Part shown: piece after piece, positions 22,040 through 32,339 of the stretch | Layout of the letters: every line of letters begins with the position of its first letter | How positions within the stretch are numbered: the first letter of the stretch is position 1 | Source of the DNA: Megamerina dolium | Lineage: Eukaryota > Arthropoda > Insecta > Diptera > Megamerinidae | DNA: 64,000 nt | Assembly: GCA_963854835.1 (NCBI GenBank) | Contig: OY978530.1 | Span: forward strand, 15,520,616 to 15,584,615 | Direction: 5' to 3' | Program-made: the position numbers and the translations under genes | The notes under the pieces: generated by a model | The model's input: only the letters and a program-made list of their open reading frames with translations | What the model was told of the DNA's origin: nothing | Databases searched by the model: none

Positions 22040-22895
22040 GTCCGTGCGAACTATGAATCCGTTGCCTAGGTAATTTAGTTTACGTCTAGCCATAGATGGG
22101 CAATTTCAAAGAACGTGTTCTGCTGTTTCCAGCTCTTCAAGACAGAGTCGACAGAGATCGTTGTTAACCACACTCATTTTCATCATGTGATAATTAAGTT
22201 TACAATGACCTGTTAATAGTTCAATGTAGAGCTTGATGTCTTTTCTGCTGAGGTCCAAGATAACATCTAATGTGTTCACCCTCAATGAATCTTTTCGACT
22301 GCCGCATGCCTGTTTGGGCTCTCCAGTAATCGGTTACACTACTTTTTTCCTCTTCACATATTAAGTTATTCATGAAGCTACTGTTTACCCCGCAGAAGGG
22401 TTCTGGGCCTATGAAAGGAGTGTCTGCGCCCTTTTTGGCCAGTGAATCTGCTATTTCATTGCCTGCATGCTCCTCGTGCCCCGGTACCCATATTAGAGTC
22501 ACAGAGTTCCTCTTTGCTAAGGTATTGAGGGATTCGAATCATTCCCAGACCAACTTAGATTGGAACGAGAAATTCATTAGTGATTTTAGAGCTGCCTGAC
22601 TGTCTGAAAGAATGCATATGTTGGTTTCTCGAGTGCCCCTACGTAAAATTTCTCTGACAGATAGCTCTATGGCGTGGACCTCCGTCTGAAAAATGGAAGC
22701 TATTTTTCCGATTGCAATTTCCTTTCGGAAATTTGGCCCTACAATTCCTGCTCCAGCACTACCATCTTCCATTTTGGACCCATCAGTGTACCATAGCTGT
22801 GTGACCTGTTTTAGAAATATTTCGTTGTTTCTCCACGCTGAGCGATCGTGAACGATCACTTCGAAGAGTTTGGATAAGATATATTTTTTATCCAT
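22040..22895 (-). pseudogene. LINE 2 RNase H domain and C-terminus
   Basis: The RNase H domain spans 22895 to about 22440: LWYTDGSKMEDGSAGAGIVG has the first catalytic Asp, ICILSDSQAALKSL the next, and LIWVPGHEEHAGNEIADSLA the last conserved block. The frame shifts near 22540 between the two halves. The C-terminal tail continues to about 22040, where Cys/His codons suggest the zinc-knuckle region common at LINE ORF2 ends. RNase H removes the RNA template after first-strand synthesis. Confidence 0.82.
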
Positions 22896-23249
22896 CCTGT
22901 CAAAGACCGTGAGGCCCGGTGAATTCCAGACTACGTCTAGAATCTTAATGTGCCCTTAGGTTACTTTCTTTCAGGTGAATGAAGCTCGAAAGCCTTATGG
23001 CTGCACTGGCTGCTATCCTCTTAACCAGAAGGTGTAGAGGATTGAGACCTGTGATTATTCCTTAAGCTGCTGTGGGGCTAGTTCTCATCGCTCCCGTTCG
23101 CTCAAACAGGCTATTCGATGAATCCTGTTAAGGATCGTCTGAGTCCCAATCTGATTTACCTTGGGCCACCATGCCAGATAGGCATAAGTGATCATAGGTA
23201 CTATTACAGTTTTGTAAGACCACGCCATCATTTTAAGTCGTAGTACCCA

Positions 23250-24400
23250 TGTTTAACCATACAGCTTTTGGCAAGCGAAGGTAGCCCTCAGGGCTTTGTT
23301 CGTGATGTATGATAAATGGCTGTTCCAAGTAAGAGTTTTATTCAGGATTACTCCCAAATATTTCATCTCCTTAGAGTGTGTTAGTTCTGTTTCGCCTAAC
23401 TTCAAGGTCCCTAAATTCAACTTCCTTCTCTTCGTGAAGGGTACCAGCGTTGTTTTGCTAGGGTTTATCGAGAGTTCAGATATGATAGAGTCAAATTTGC
23501 CTCTGATCATAATTATTAAGTCATCTGCAAAGCCCTGAACTTCACATCCGAGATCATCGAGAGTTTGTAAAAGCTCATCCAAGACCAATAACCATAGGAG
23601 CGGCGATAAAACGCCTTCTTGAGGACAGCCCTTGGTTGACTTGACAATTAATTTTGCTGTCCCAATTTCGTAAATTAATGTCCTGTTTTTCAGCATATTG
23701 AGCACCCATGTTATGACCAGTCTATGAATTTGCTTCCTGATCATACCTTCCTCAATAAACCTGAAAGTAGCATTATCAAAAGCTCCTGTGATATCAACCG
23801 ATGTACAAAGAGCTATATCTTTACCCTCCAGTGCCTGTTCGATTTTACTCGTTAGGCAATGTATTGCAGTCTCAGTCGACTTGCCTGACTGGTAAGCATA
23901 TTGTTCAGTATAGAGTGGTGTATCTTTGAAAAAACTTCTCTGATGTACTGATCTATCATTTTTTCCATTGCTTTTAGCAGGAAGGATGTTAGGCATATGG
24001 GCCGAAAAGATTTGGGCGTGTGATCCGCCTTTTTCCCTGCTTTCGAGATGAAAGCGACCCTAGCTTTTGTCCATGACTTAGGCACTGCACCTAATTCCAG
24101 ACTTATCCTGGAAATTTTTATTAGAATTGGTGCTAACAAATTAGCCCTTGCCGGAGAAGGCAAGGTTTAATATCATCAACACCAGGAGATTTAAATGGAT
24201 TAAATGTGGAGATTGCCCATTTAGTTTTGTTACGGTAAAAATATTACGAGCCAGTGATAGTGACCTGCGTGTAGCCATCAAAAAACTGATATGCTCGATG
24301 CTTTCACTGTCCACATCACTGGTGGCACAGCCCGGAAAGTGAGTGTCCAGCAGTAACTGTCCCGTTTCTTTCAGACTTTCCATATAATTTCCGTCTGCCT
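23250..24400 (-). pseudogene. LINE 2 reverse transcriptase
   Basis: Minus-strand RT with VAFISKAGKKADHTPKSFRP and CLTSFLLKAMEKMIDQYIRE near 24000-24080. Then come YQSGKSTETAIHCL, LCTSVDITGAFDNATF and KGCPQEGVLSPLLWLLVLDE in 23253-23996, and the loop VQGFADDLIIMIRG, with FADD in place of YADD. A frameshift near 23930 and another near 24160 break it. FADD is a tolerated RT variant in some LINEs. Confidence 0.83.
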
Positions 24401-24559
24401 TTTTAAGTAGTGTAGAAAGGCCAACTGAGTAATCTTTTTTGAGCGATTTCTGACGTCTGGTAGCTACTAGCAGCGCTTCGGTTACCTCACAGAGCCATTT
24501 CCATGAATCTCTCTTAGATTCTCTCAGTTTGCTATTGTAGGTCGTTAAGGCACATTTAT

Positions 24560-25785
24560 ACTATACCCAGTCTCCATTGGATTTGGCTTTATTGAAAAGC
24601 TGACGTGCTTTCTTTCGCAACTTGTTAACTTCCTCGCTCCACCAAGGGACGTTCCTACAACGTTTCGTCACCACCAAGTCGCAGCTGTTTTCGAAAGCCT
24701 CAGTTATTGTTTTTTCAAGTTTTCTGACCTCGAGGTCCAGTTCTTGAGAATTGTTAATTTTCTCACTTAGGCACCCTAAATTTTGCTCTAAGTAGAAGTT
24801 ATACAGCGACCAATTGGTCTTCCAAGCATTCCTAATTTCGAAGATGTCTTCAATTTCCTCTTTTAGGTCAAATCGTATATAACGATGATCCGACAAGGAG
24901 ACTTCATCTAACACCCTCCAGTTGGAAATGTTATTAGATATAAATGCACTGGTTATAGTGAGATCTAACACCTCCTTCTGATTGCATTTACAAAAGTTGG
25001 TTCATTTCCCCTATCTAACACCACAATGTTGTTAGTAGTAATGAAGTAAAAAAGTGACTCACCTCAAGTGTTTGTGTCTGTGCTTCGCCATGATGTGCAT
25101 TTGCATCGCAACACATCACCCATTGAAGATTTCGAGTAAGGTATTAAGCCATGAGCTGCTCGAGCTACTGGGATACCTCCTCCTCTTCATCGTTACTAGA
25201 AAGGTTCACGGAGGCCAGTACAATTGTTCTTCGTCCTCTGACACTGGGCACTACCGCCACCAGATCACGTTGTAGGAGCTCTGAAATTGGAAGAAATTTA
25301 ATATTTTTGCTGATAAGCATCGCTGCCCTAGGTCGGTCAGCTTTTCTGCCTTAGATCAACTTACATGTCTTTGTATGCAGATCATTTATTTGTCCATCTG
25401 CGGCCCAAGGTTCTTCGATGGCCACAAAGTCCAGACAATTTTGTTCTACCATGGCATTGAGTCTATATGTGGCTGCTATTAGCCGGTGGAGAAATATTTG
25501 GAGACATTTGAACTGCCTCCAATTAGCAGTTTGCATTCGAGGTGGAGTCTGGACATTATTTCCTAGACTGGCCCCTTCGGACCTTACCACCGTTCGTGGC
25601 CTCCGGATCCTTGCGTTCCCATTTCCTAAGCCGACCAGAGAGCAAAAAGGGTTTTGGACGCCGGGCACTGGTGTTGCCTTACTCTGCCCTCGGTGCTGGC
25701 TTTGCGGTGCTGGAAACCGTTTTCGGCTTTCGGCTATGTGCTTGGGCACGAGCCGCCGCCGAGGTCGAACGTTGCTCTTCAGCAA
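24560..25785 (-). pseudogene. LINE 2 endonuclease domain
   Basis: The start is seen in the frame 25351-25785: FKCLQIFLHRLIAATYRLNA then CLDFVAIEEPWAADGQI, the I-clade type endonuclease N-terminus with its QEPW-like metal-binding block. The C-terminal part (24561-24971) begins LDLTITSAFISNNISNWRV, and VSLSDHRYIRFDL holds the catalytic SDH. Frameshifts and stops fill the middle (24980-25350). Confidence 0.8.
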
Positions 25786-25888
25786 CAGTCTTGACTTTTG
25801 CCCTGTTACCCTTAAGTCTGGGTCTTAGCTGGGCACTGCCAAAGCCATAAAAGGCTTTGCTGCCCAGATTGTCGACCACTTCCGAAGA

Positions 25889-27005
25889 CTATGGGTTCAG
25901 GGCCACCGCTAGCTTGATAAGGTCACCTTTGTGAAGCCTGTTTAGCACCCTGCATTCGCTAACACAAATGTTCGAGTTCTGTGACTCAATCTGCAGCAGA
26001 ATTCGGTCATTTTGCCACGATACTGATCCAGGGAAGTATCCGACAAAGATTTTGGAATTCGGCTCCTCTGCATCGTCCACAACCTTTAAATCGGCTCCCT
26101 TCCATGGCTTCAAGGCTGGTACCATCTCTTCCAACCAGGTCACAGTTTCGTCGTCCAGACAGTTAATAGTTAACTATCCTGGCATAAAACCATAGCTTGC
26201 TAAGTGGGGCTTCACCGGGCCACCACGGGACTCGTAGACTATGTCGATGATGCACCTCTGCACTTTGCCAATTTCCTCAGTGGACCATATGCCTTCCGGG
26301 AAATTGTTTGGGATAATCTGACCGGACAGCCTCAGCCAGAATAGGCTTCGAACAGGGGACGCCCGCAAGGGCGATTTGTGGAGCCACTCCTTTGGAAGCT
26401 ACCGCTACCACCGCCTCCATCTTCTCGCAGGCCGGCACAGTGGACGCAGTCGAAGGTACTGCTGATGGTATATCAACCTTACCCTCAGGTGCGAATCGCT
26501 TTGTCAGCTTGGAGCTCGATATTGGAGTGGAGCCATCCGATAGGGATATTTTCGGGGTCGCCTGTTCGTCGCTGGCAGTAGTGACACCAGCAGACTTTAC
26601 CGCCAAGGACCTTGCTGTTTCCAGCGGTATGCTGTTGGCAAGTAAAGCCTTTAGTCTCTTGCGTCCAGCCCCGGATAGCTTCACCTTGTCGGCTTTGGAG
26701 TCTTCCTTTAGGAGAACGCGTTCTTTCTCAGGGGTGATGTGAGGTCCAGCCGACTCCTGGGTAAATTGGACGTCCATCATCTCTAGTCTGTCGGAAGAAG
26801 GACCGGGTACCCCCTCCGACTGGTATTGGTATATTTTATCAGTGGGTATGGTACCTGGTGCCCCCTTCAGCTGATTGTGGACTATATTTTCAGTGATGTT
26901 TGAACCAAGTGCCCCCTCGTTCACTGAAGTTTTTAGGCTTTTAACCTCGTTTTGCACTTTTAAAGGTGTGCAGTCCATATTTTTATTTTCAAATTTAAAG
27001 TCCAT
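25889..27005 (-). pseudogene. LINE 2 ORF1 (gag-like)
   Basis: A 242-codon frame (26277-27005) with low-complexity Ala/Val/Pro content and a basic GAGRKRLKALL stretch is followed, after a frameshift, by WLEEMVPALKPWKGADLKVV and KIFVGYFPGSVSWQNDRILL (25889-26143). The last blocks resemble an ORF1 domain family of insect LOA/I-like LINEs thought to bind the RNA. A Lys/Arg-rich tail at 25679-25879 may be the ORF1 C-terminus or the ORF2 start. Confidence 0.68.
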
Positions 27006-27420
27006 AGAGCTTTAATTGACTAATACTTGCATTTTGGTAGCTCAGGGGTTCCCCCAATGGGAAGGCAAATCGAAACCGTAGGTTCGCTATATAGGGGATT
27101 ATTTTAGGTCATTTTTGAGTCGGTCCATGCCACAGACTGTCAAGACTAGTCCTTAACAGTCTGTAGCATGAGCGGACACTGGCTTGGGAATTATCCTTCC
27201 TCCGCACGACTATTCGGCAACCCAAATCCAGCAGAGACATGACCGTACTGAAAAATGAGCTATTGGTCAAAATAGTAGCCGCACATCCTCTAAGGTCAAA
27301 CCAATTTGCTAGTGTCTAGGCATTTGACCTGCTTACTTCCCGAGACGCTATAAAAACCATTCGGACTGCTAGCAAGCCCTTAACGACTGACCAGGAATCG
27401 TAGTAAACTACCTTCAACCT
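27006..27420 (-). promoter_or_regulatory. 5' leader of LINE 2 with hairpin
   Basis: Non-coding sequence upstream of ORF1, GC-richer than its surroundings, ending at about 27420 where AT-rich Maverick-flank DNA starts. LINE leaders contain internal Pol II promoters, so one may lie here, but no element is recognisable. A 15-bp inverted repeat with one mismatch (27126-27140 and 27156-27170, 15-nt loop) could form an RNA hairpin. Confidence 0.5.
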
Positions 27421-27776
27421 GAAAAAAATTGTTTTATTAATGTTTATACTTATACTTAGTTAGTGTACTAATATTCGATACATTGTTTACATTATTTTTT
27501 GAACTTCACTTTGAGTAAGCATATATAATAATACTTTTCAGACTAGATTGAGTCTTTGAGGATAAGACAATAGATGATTTGAATACTTCCAATTGTAGTG
27601 ATAGCAGTAGTAACAGTATCAAAGATGTCCATATAAAAATGGAAGATTTAGCTGCAAAGAAAAAACGATATTCATATCCAAAAGTGTGAGACAACGAAGA
27701 AAAGGATACAAAGAAATATCAACATGAGAGGTTGAGGGACAGATGATCGGAGTTAGTCAAAAAGTAAGTAACAATC

Positions 27777-28035
27777 ATGGACAATTTACATCGAGAAGTG
27801 ATTTTAAGAAATATGAAACAGTTGATCCGGTTATCAAATTACAAACATTTATCAGCTAAATGTGTGGCAAACAACACAGCTAGATATAATCGAGGGTAGA
27901 TTATCTGATGATGATGATGATGATGATAATGATGAATTCGATATAGAAAGGCGGTTTCATGCAGAACTTTTTGCAAAGATAACACATCGAGGACCTGAAG
28001 CATTTGAAAAATTACGAGTTTGCAAAGAATTATAA
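27777..28035 (+). pseudogene. CARD-like death-fold ORF beside the Maverick protease
   Basis: From ATG at 27777 the frame reads MDNLHREVILRNMKQLIRLS and continues NYKHLSAKCVANN, then shifts and continues after an Asp run with FHAELFAKITHRGPEAFEKL to a stop near 28035. Helical blocks with a terminal THRGPEAF motif match the pattern of CARD domains in initiator caspases such as fly Dronc, where a similar KITQRGPTAY block occurs (from memory). Upstream (27564-27776) is a charged, serine-rich decayed frame, perhaps the same gene. I have no search result, so homology is an inference. It could be host-derived or a Maverick accessory gene. Confidence 0.5.
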
Positions 28036-28087
28036 TATTGTGAAGCTCTAAGAGTTATTATTGATTTTAAAAAAATTAACTTTGATT

Positions 28088-28666
28088 TCATTTATTCAAA
28101 GTATAAACAAGTTGATATAAAAATTTTATACATAGATGGCCGCAATTATATATATTAAATTTATTATACTTACTTTCTTACTTATGTGGCCATAACAACC
28201 GAATATCGATTTAGGCCGAAAATAACATTCTTCGCCAGCCATCTCTGCTCTTCGCTAGCTGGCGCCAGTTAGAAACTTAGTACTTGTTGTTTCCACCGGA
28301 GGTTAGGTCTTCCTCTTCTGCGTTGTCCTCCAGCGGGTTCCGAATATAACACCTTCTTAGCCGGAGCGTGTTCTTCCATTCGCTCGACCTGACCTAGCTG
28401 CGTAGCCGCTGGATTTTGATGAGCTTTACTTTCTGATAACGCTTTTAATTATAGTTGATGTTTGTCCCTAAGTATTTTATCAGTTCTTTCGGTGGAGGTA
28501 AATTTCCAAAGCTGTCGTAATATTTAATATGATTTTTATTCATATGGTATGCTACCCAATGTGTTCCACTACTTTGTATACTATTAAGGTTCACAATTCC
28601 GCACTCGATCACATGTGGTTTTCGTGGTAGAGTATTACGCATAAAAACTCCGCGAAAGTGTCGTAA
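28088..28666 (-). pseudogene. Maverick cysteine protease (adenovirus type), interrupted
   Basis: Read on the minus strand: FRGVFMRNTLPRK, ECGIVNLN, then GTHWVAYH with the catalytic His, and KYYDSFGNLPPPKELIKYLG with the Asp/Asn-type acidic residue. After a 266-bp RTE-like insertion (28169-28434) the frame resumes with NCGHLCIKFLYQLVY, containing the catalytic Cys, and stops at 28088. Such proteases mature capsid proteins. The N-terminal residues expected before FRGVF are missing because the frame starts in the preceding structural gene. Confidence 0.86.
28169..28434 (-). mobile_element. 5'-truncated RTE-like LINE scrap in the protease gene
   Basis: The last ~265 bp of the RTE-like family, including the CACATAAGTAAG-type tail read in reverse, with more substitutions than the two arm copies. 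It sits between the catalytic Asp and Cys blocks of the protease. Short TATAAT-containing sequence on both sides may be a target duplication, but I am not sure. Confidence 0.82.
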
Positions 28667-29110
28667 ATTTTTTGGTTGTGGTCGATAAAAGAAGCCGTAC
28701 CCTTTCCGAGATGGTTTCAAATATAAACCTTTCCCGTAATAATCGCTTCCATAATTTTATTATAGCGATTTGATTCATCCAACTCTAGCTGCTTTGGCGA
28801 TAGCCGATCCTCCTGATGCCGAACCACCAAGTGCACCCAATGCGGTTAGGAATGGTACCACGAGGAGAAATGCTCCAACCTTAGGGATTTGTATTTCTTT
28901 AGGAATATTGATATTTCGTTTGTTTAATCTAAATGGATTTATACCCTTATCACCTCTATTTAAACGCTTTTGAAGTTTAGTACCAGGGCCGCAAAATTGA
29001 TAACCAGGTAATTGTAAATAAACTGGTAAAGAATTAATTATTCCATCAACAAGTCCGCTACCATGAAGTTGGTTTTTATGACTGAAACCTTTTTTTAATA
29101 ATTGACCCAT
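28667..29110 (-). pseudogene. Maverick structural protein with PLA2-like signature
   Basis: Starts MGQLLKKGFSHKNQLHGSG and contains LPGYQFCGPGTKLQKRLNRG, the calcium-loop signature of the parvovirus-VP1-type phospholipase A2 domain. The His-Asp catalytic pair normally following it is absent: the frame jumps from GDKGINP to an Ile/Pro and Gly/Ala-rich segment (IPKVGAFLLVVPFLTALGAL). So the PLA2 core has been deleted. After a stop at 28775 the remainder, YYGKGLYLKPSRKGYG, runs straight into the protease frame, indicating a second deletion. Confidence 0.72.
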
Positions 29111-29212
29111 TATTAGCGGTTTCCTGTTGTTGCTACATGAAGTGATGTCAATATACTGAGAATATTAGGTAAAAAAGATTTACTCATTACATCAAATAAT
29201 TCAGTTGTTAAA

Positions 29213-30241
29213 ATGAAGTTCATAAGACAGGATAAACGAATTGTTGTGAGGAATTTAGACTTTAAAACAAGTGATATTTTGAAACTTGGCCATGATATCT
29301 TACTACCGAATACAATCTGACCTTTAATTATCGGGCCATCGAATTGTGGAAAATCGAATGTTATGATAAGTTTAATTGAAAGTCTATTATATTATATTCT
29401 ATAATATTTCTGCATGGGTCGTTATAATGAAGTAGATACCTTCTATTTATGTCAAACATATACGCACATCCAATTTAATTCTTGATAGCGCAAAACTAAT
29501 AATCATGCTTAAGCAAGACGAGTTAACTATTAGGTGTAGTAACAGGAAATCCACTACTTTTCCAATATATGGCTTTAGTAATCTGTATCTCGCGTTGTAT
29601 AAGTGCGATCGGGTTACGTCGGGTTACGATGGCGTTAGAAAGATAGGATTTCGTACTAAATAAGCTTTTCAGGCAGTTTTGTGATTGCTTGACTCAGTAT
29701 TGTTTGAGCACGCGTTAATGATGGACACTAGTAAAGAAAAAATACGCCATATTTTACAGTTCTTCTTCGGTAAAGGGGAAAACGCAAGTTAGACGGCTGA
29801 AATTGTAAATAGTGTTTATGATCCTGATACTGTAACAGCCAATCACGTGCAATTTTGGTTTCGTCGATTCCGTTCCGCTAATTTTGATGTCAAAGATACA
29901 AGACCAATTATCAAAAATATCGATAAAATAACTCAAATCGTCTAGTCTGACAGTCATGTAAGCACTGTTTCTATTGCCCAGGTGCTAAATATTGCACAAA
30001 AAACCGTTTGGAACCATTTAAATAAATAAAACCTTCAATATAATGCAAAAATAATGGATTTCCTTTTACTACACCTCATATTAAGCATATATATAATGAT
30101 CATGTTGAAACTGATCTTACATATGAACAATTCCATGAGATGTGTAAAGAATGTTGGCTTGAGAAATATGGATTCCTTGTAATATCTAAAGATGATGCAA
30201 TTGATACTGGGCTCTACAGGAAAGGATTCGATTTAAGATAA
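29213..30241 (+). pseudogene. Maverick packaging ATPase (FtsK/HerA type), split by a mariner
   Basis: ATG at 29213. A Walker A motif GPSNCGKS is encoded at 29333-29356, preceded by an in-frame stop at TI*. After a deletion (near 29402) the C-terminal part continues with DTFYLCQTYTHI and LIIMLKQDELTIR. The mariner derivative follows, then ETDLTYEQFHEMCKECW and KYGFLVISKDDAIDTG to the stop at 30239-30241. The Walker B region is missing. The normal role is pumping DNA into capsids. The C-terminal half reads cleanly on both sides of the mariner. Confidence 0.87.
29530..30078 (+). mobile_element. Internally deleted mariner (549 bp)
   Basis: The ends TTAGGTGTAGTAACAGGAAATCC and, in reverse complement, TGAGGTGTAGTAAAAGGAAATCC are inverted repeats, with TA target duplications at 29528-29529 and 30079-30080. 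The N-terminal part of a mariner transposase survives from 29718 (ATG reading MDTSKEKIRHILQFFF, then VQFWFRRFRS, the HTH region) to about 30030. The catalytic domain is lost. An in-frame stop follows the early codons. Confidence 0.92.
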
Positions 30242-30249
30242 CTCTATTC

Positions 30250-30454
30250 TTGCATGCAGATATGTTGCGGAAAGTCGATAAAAAAATGTTAAAAGAGATT
30301 GCTAAGGCGCGAAAGTCGCTAAAACAAAAGTTTAAAAGCATTAAACTGGGTGAAATCGATATGGAGAGTCAATTGGAAACAACTTTTCATCCTATAACAA
30401 CACCTCTGAAAGCGTTTGTTGATAAAGCCCAAGTATTAAACCCTGATGAAGCAC

Positions 30455-30457
<3 letters not shown>
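30250..30457 (+). pseudogene. Maverick conserved ORF, N-terminal fragment, cut by a LINE
   Basis: Lys-rich, probably coiled-coil frame: KMLKEIAKARKSLKQKFKSI and then ETTFHPITTPLKAFVDKAQV. Similar small proteins lie between ATPase and integrase in Mavericks, with unknown role. It is cut at 30457 by a LINE flanked by a 14-bp duplication and seems to continue at 31774. Confidence 0.6.
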
Positions 30458-30501
<44 letters not shown>

Positions 30502-31759
30502 TAGTTCTTTATTTAAAAAATATTCTTACAAATTATAAATCAACAGCTAATACAAAATAAACAATTAAAGAACATACGACAATGACTATATAGTCGTCTG
30601 TCGGAGATAAACCTAATATTACATAAAATAAAATACTACATTCCAATTAATCTTATTTATCAATATTTTATATATTAACACATACACTATAACACATACT
30701 CATTCAATATAAATTTCTATACGTCAAAGCACCAATGATAAATTTAACTAAACCTTCCCAACCACCTTCTTTTGTCCCATTTAATACGTCAATTATTTCC
30801 GTTAAATCTAAACTATATTTTCCAAAATATCTATATCTAATTCGTTTGAGTATTGGACATTTTCCCAAAAAGTGTGTAATATTCTCCATTTCGTTCAAAT
30901 TACAAAGAGTGCAGCTGAGATTCCTATGTCCGCCAAGATAAATTAAATCGCATCTGGCTTTAAAAATCCACATTATTTTGTATGCGTCCATATTATTATT
31001 TAAATAACCTTTACTAACACAGTGATCCAGATCTTTATACAAACGAGAACTGTTAAATGTTCTTTCCAACATTTTCTCTTTATTTTTAGTGTTTAAGTTT
31101 TCTAGTAGCAACCTTACATTTTCTTTCCATATTACATTATTTTCTGTTGCCCGTTCCCAATTAATATTAAAATTCTCTTCTAAACCCTGTATTGCCTTCG
31201 CCCAAAATATTTGTTTTGTTAATACCCTTTTAGTTAGTATATGTGGTAGTCTGTCTTCTTTGTATTCGAATAATGTTTTATAAATGTATTCTAAGTGCAG
31301 TTCGAGAGTGTATAGATGGCTGTTTGGTATATTTGTTTCTAAAAGAAGGCAATAAGATGGCGTATTGTCAGGAAGACGCAATATTCTCTTTAGAAAATAC
31401 ATTTGTACTTTGTCTACTTCGTCGAACATTGTAAAACCCCAAACCTGCGCTGCATAGCTTTGCACTGCTCTCACTACAGCTAAAAACAATTTCCACTTTG
31501 CAGACATTTTTATCTGGTTGTTTGTTAAAAATGCGAAGACCAAATTAAAGAATTCAAAATTCTTTAATTATCTCCCGTGGTAGTAATGGTTCCTTTTCCA
31601 TAGCATATTGATAGCAATTTATAGAGAGCTTTAAATGTGTGTAATAGTCACGGTATAACCAATAAGTAGTAGCCCGAAGACCAAATTAAAGAATTCAAAA
31701 TTCTTTAATTATCTCCCGTGGTAGTAATGGTTCCTTTTCCATAGCATATTGATAGCAAT
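30458..31759 (-). mobile_element. 5'-truncated LINE with GATA-type tail
   Basis: Inserted in the Maverick with a 14-bp target duplication TGATGAAGCACATA (30444-30457 and 31760-31773). On the minus strand a 279-codon frame (30704-31543) encodes an ORF2 C-terminus: AKWKLFLAVVRAVQSYAAQV, then a Cys/His motif CTLCNLNEMENITHFLGKC near its end. The 3' tail is a (GATA)n tract at 30458-30502 on the plus strand. RT motifs are absent because the insertion is truncated. An 85-bp block is repeated near the 5' end (about 31537-31620 and 31678-31760). Confidence 0.85.
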
Positions 31760-31773
31760 TGATGAAGCACATA

Positions 31774-32339
31774 TTAAAGTTCATTATAAATATTATAAAG
31801 ATGATTATTCTTCATACAAAGGTGAACAGAAACTACTTCAAACTTAAATTCATATACTGGATGATAATAAGAAAATTACTACTAGCATACCACCACACCA
31901 CATAGTCACAATAATACTAATGATACTACTGATGATGTTTTTTATTCAAATATGTTTGTTGATACTCTTGTTGATAATATTAATGAGAGTATTCCATCCA
32001 CGAGGTGTGAACAAAATTTTGGGTATAAAGACAAACCCTTCATCAAAGTATATAAGCTTTCAAAACCATCGATTAACAAAAGTAGATGTACCAGTTGGAT
32101 ATTTTGATGGGGTCACTAAGAAATATGTTGATGAGAATGTCAATGAATTAATATCATCATCTATGAATAAAATCAACAATGGTATTCAGCACATTCGAAG
32201 TAAACTAAAAAACCTTGAAACCGATGATGGAATTCTAATTTCTAAAATTGAAGCGAGAAGAATGGAAATATATGATGTATTAAAAAATCTAAAAAATAGT
32301 AAAAGAATGAGTAAACTAAATTTAGTTGAAGAGCTTTAA
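31774..32339 (+). pseudogene. Maverick uncharacterised structural-type ORF
   Basis: Decayed frame at 31774-31920, then open to the stop near 32337. Residues include VNKILGIKTNPSSKYISF, VDVPVGYFDGVTKKYVDENV and a long helical stretch KIEARRMEIYDVLKNLKNS. The DGVTKKYVDE block resembles the linker motif of virus fibre or appendage proteins, but that is weak. The hydrophobic N-terminal run at 31920-31990 is probably a frame artefact. Confidence 0.45.

Larger units (their letters stand above)
21512..27420 (-). mobile_element. I/LOA-like LINE 2, nearly full length
   Basis: About 5.9 kb on the minus strand including a SINE, running 5' leader (27006-27420), ORF1 (25889-27005), endonuclease, RT, RNase H, and a (TTA)n-like tail at 21512-21540. 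Domain order and the RNase H fit an I/LOA-type LINE. It was inserted into BEL fragment 1 at its 3' side, but I could not find the matching BEL sequence or a target duplication at its 5' side, so the locus was rearranged afterwards. SINE 3 sits near its 3' end. Confidence 0.82.

Noticed and set aside
25418..26742. Several plus-strand frames of 60-136 codons opposite LINE 2 ORF1 and endonuclease
   Set aside because: They are antisense shadows of GC-rich LINE coding sequence; the minus-strand frames carry the recognisable domains.
29610..29632. GGGTTACGTCGGGTTACG inside the mariner, resembling the piggyBac subterminal motif
   Set aside because: It lies in the mariner leader without CCC ends or TTAA, so the resemblance is short and probably chance.
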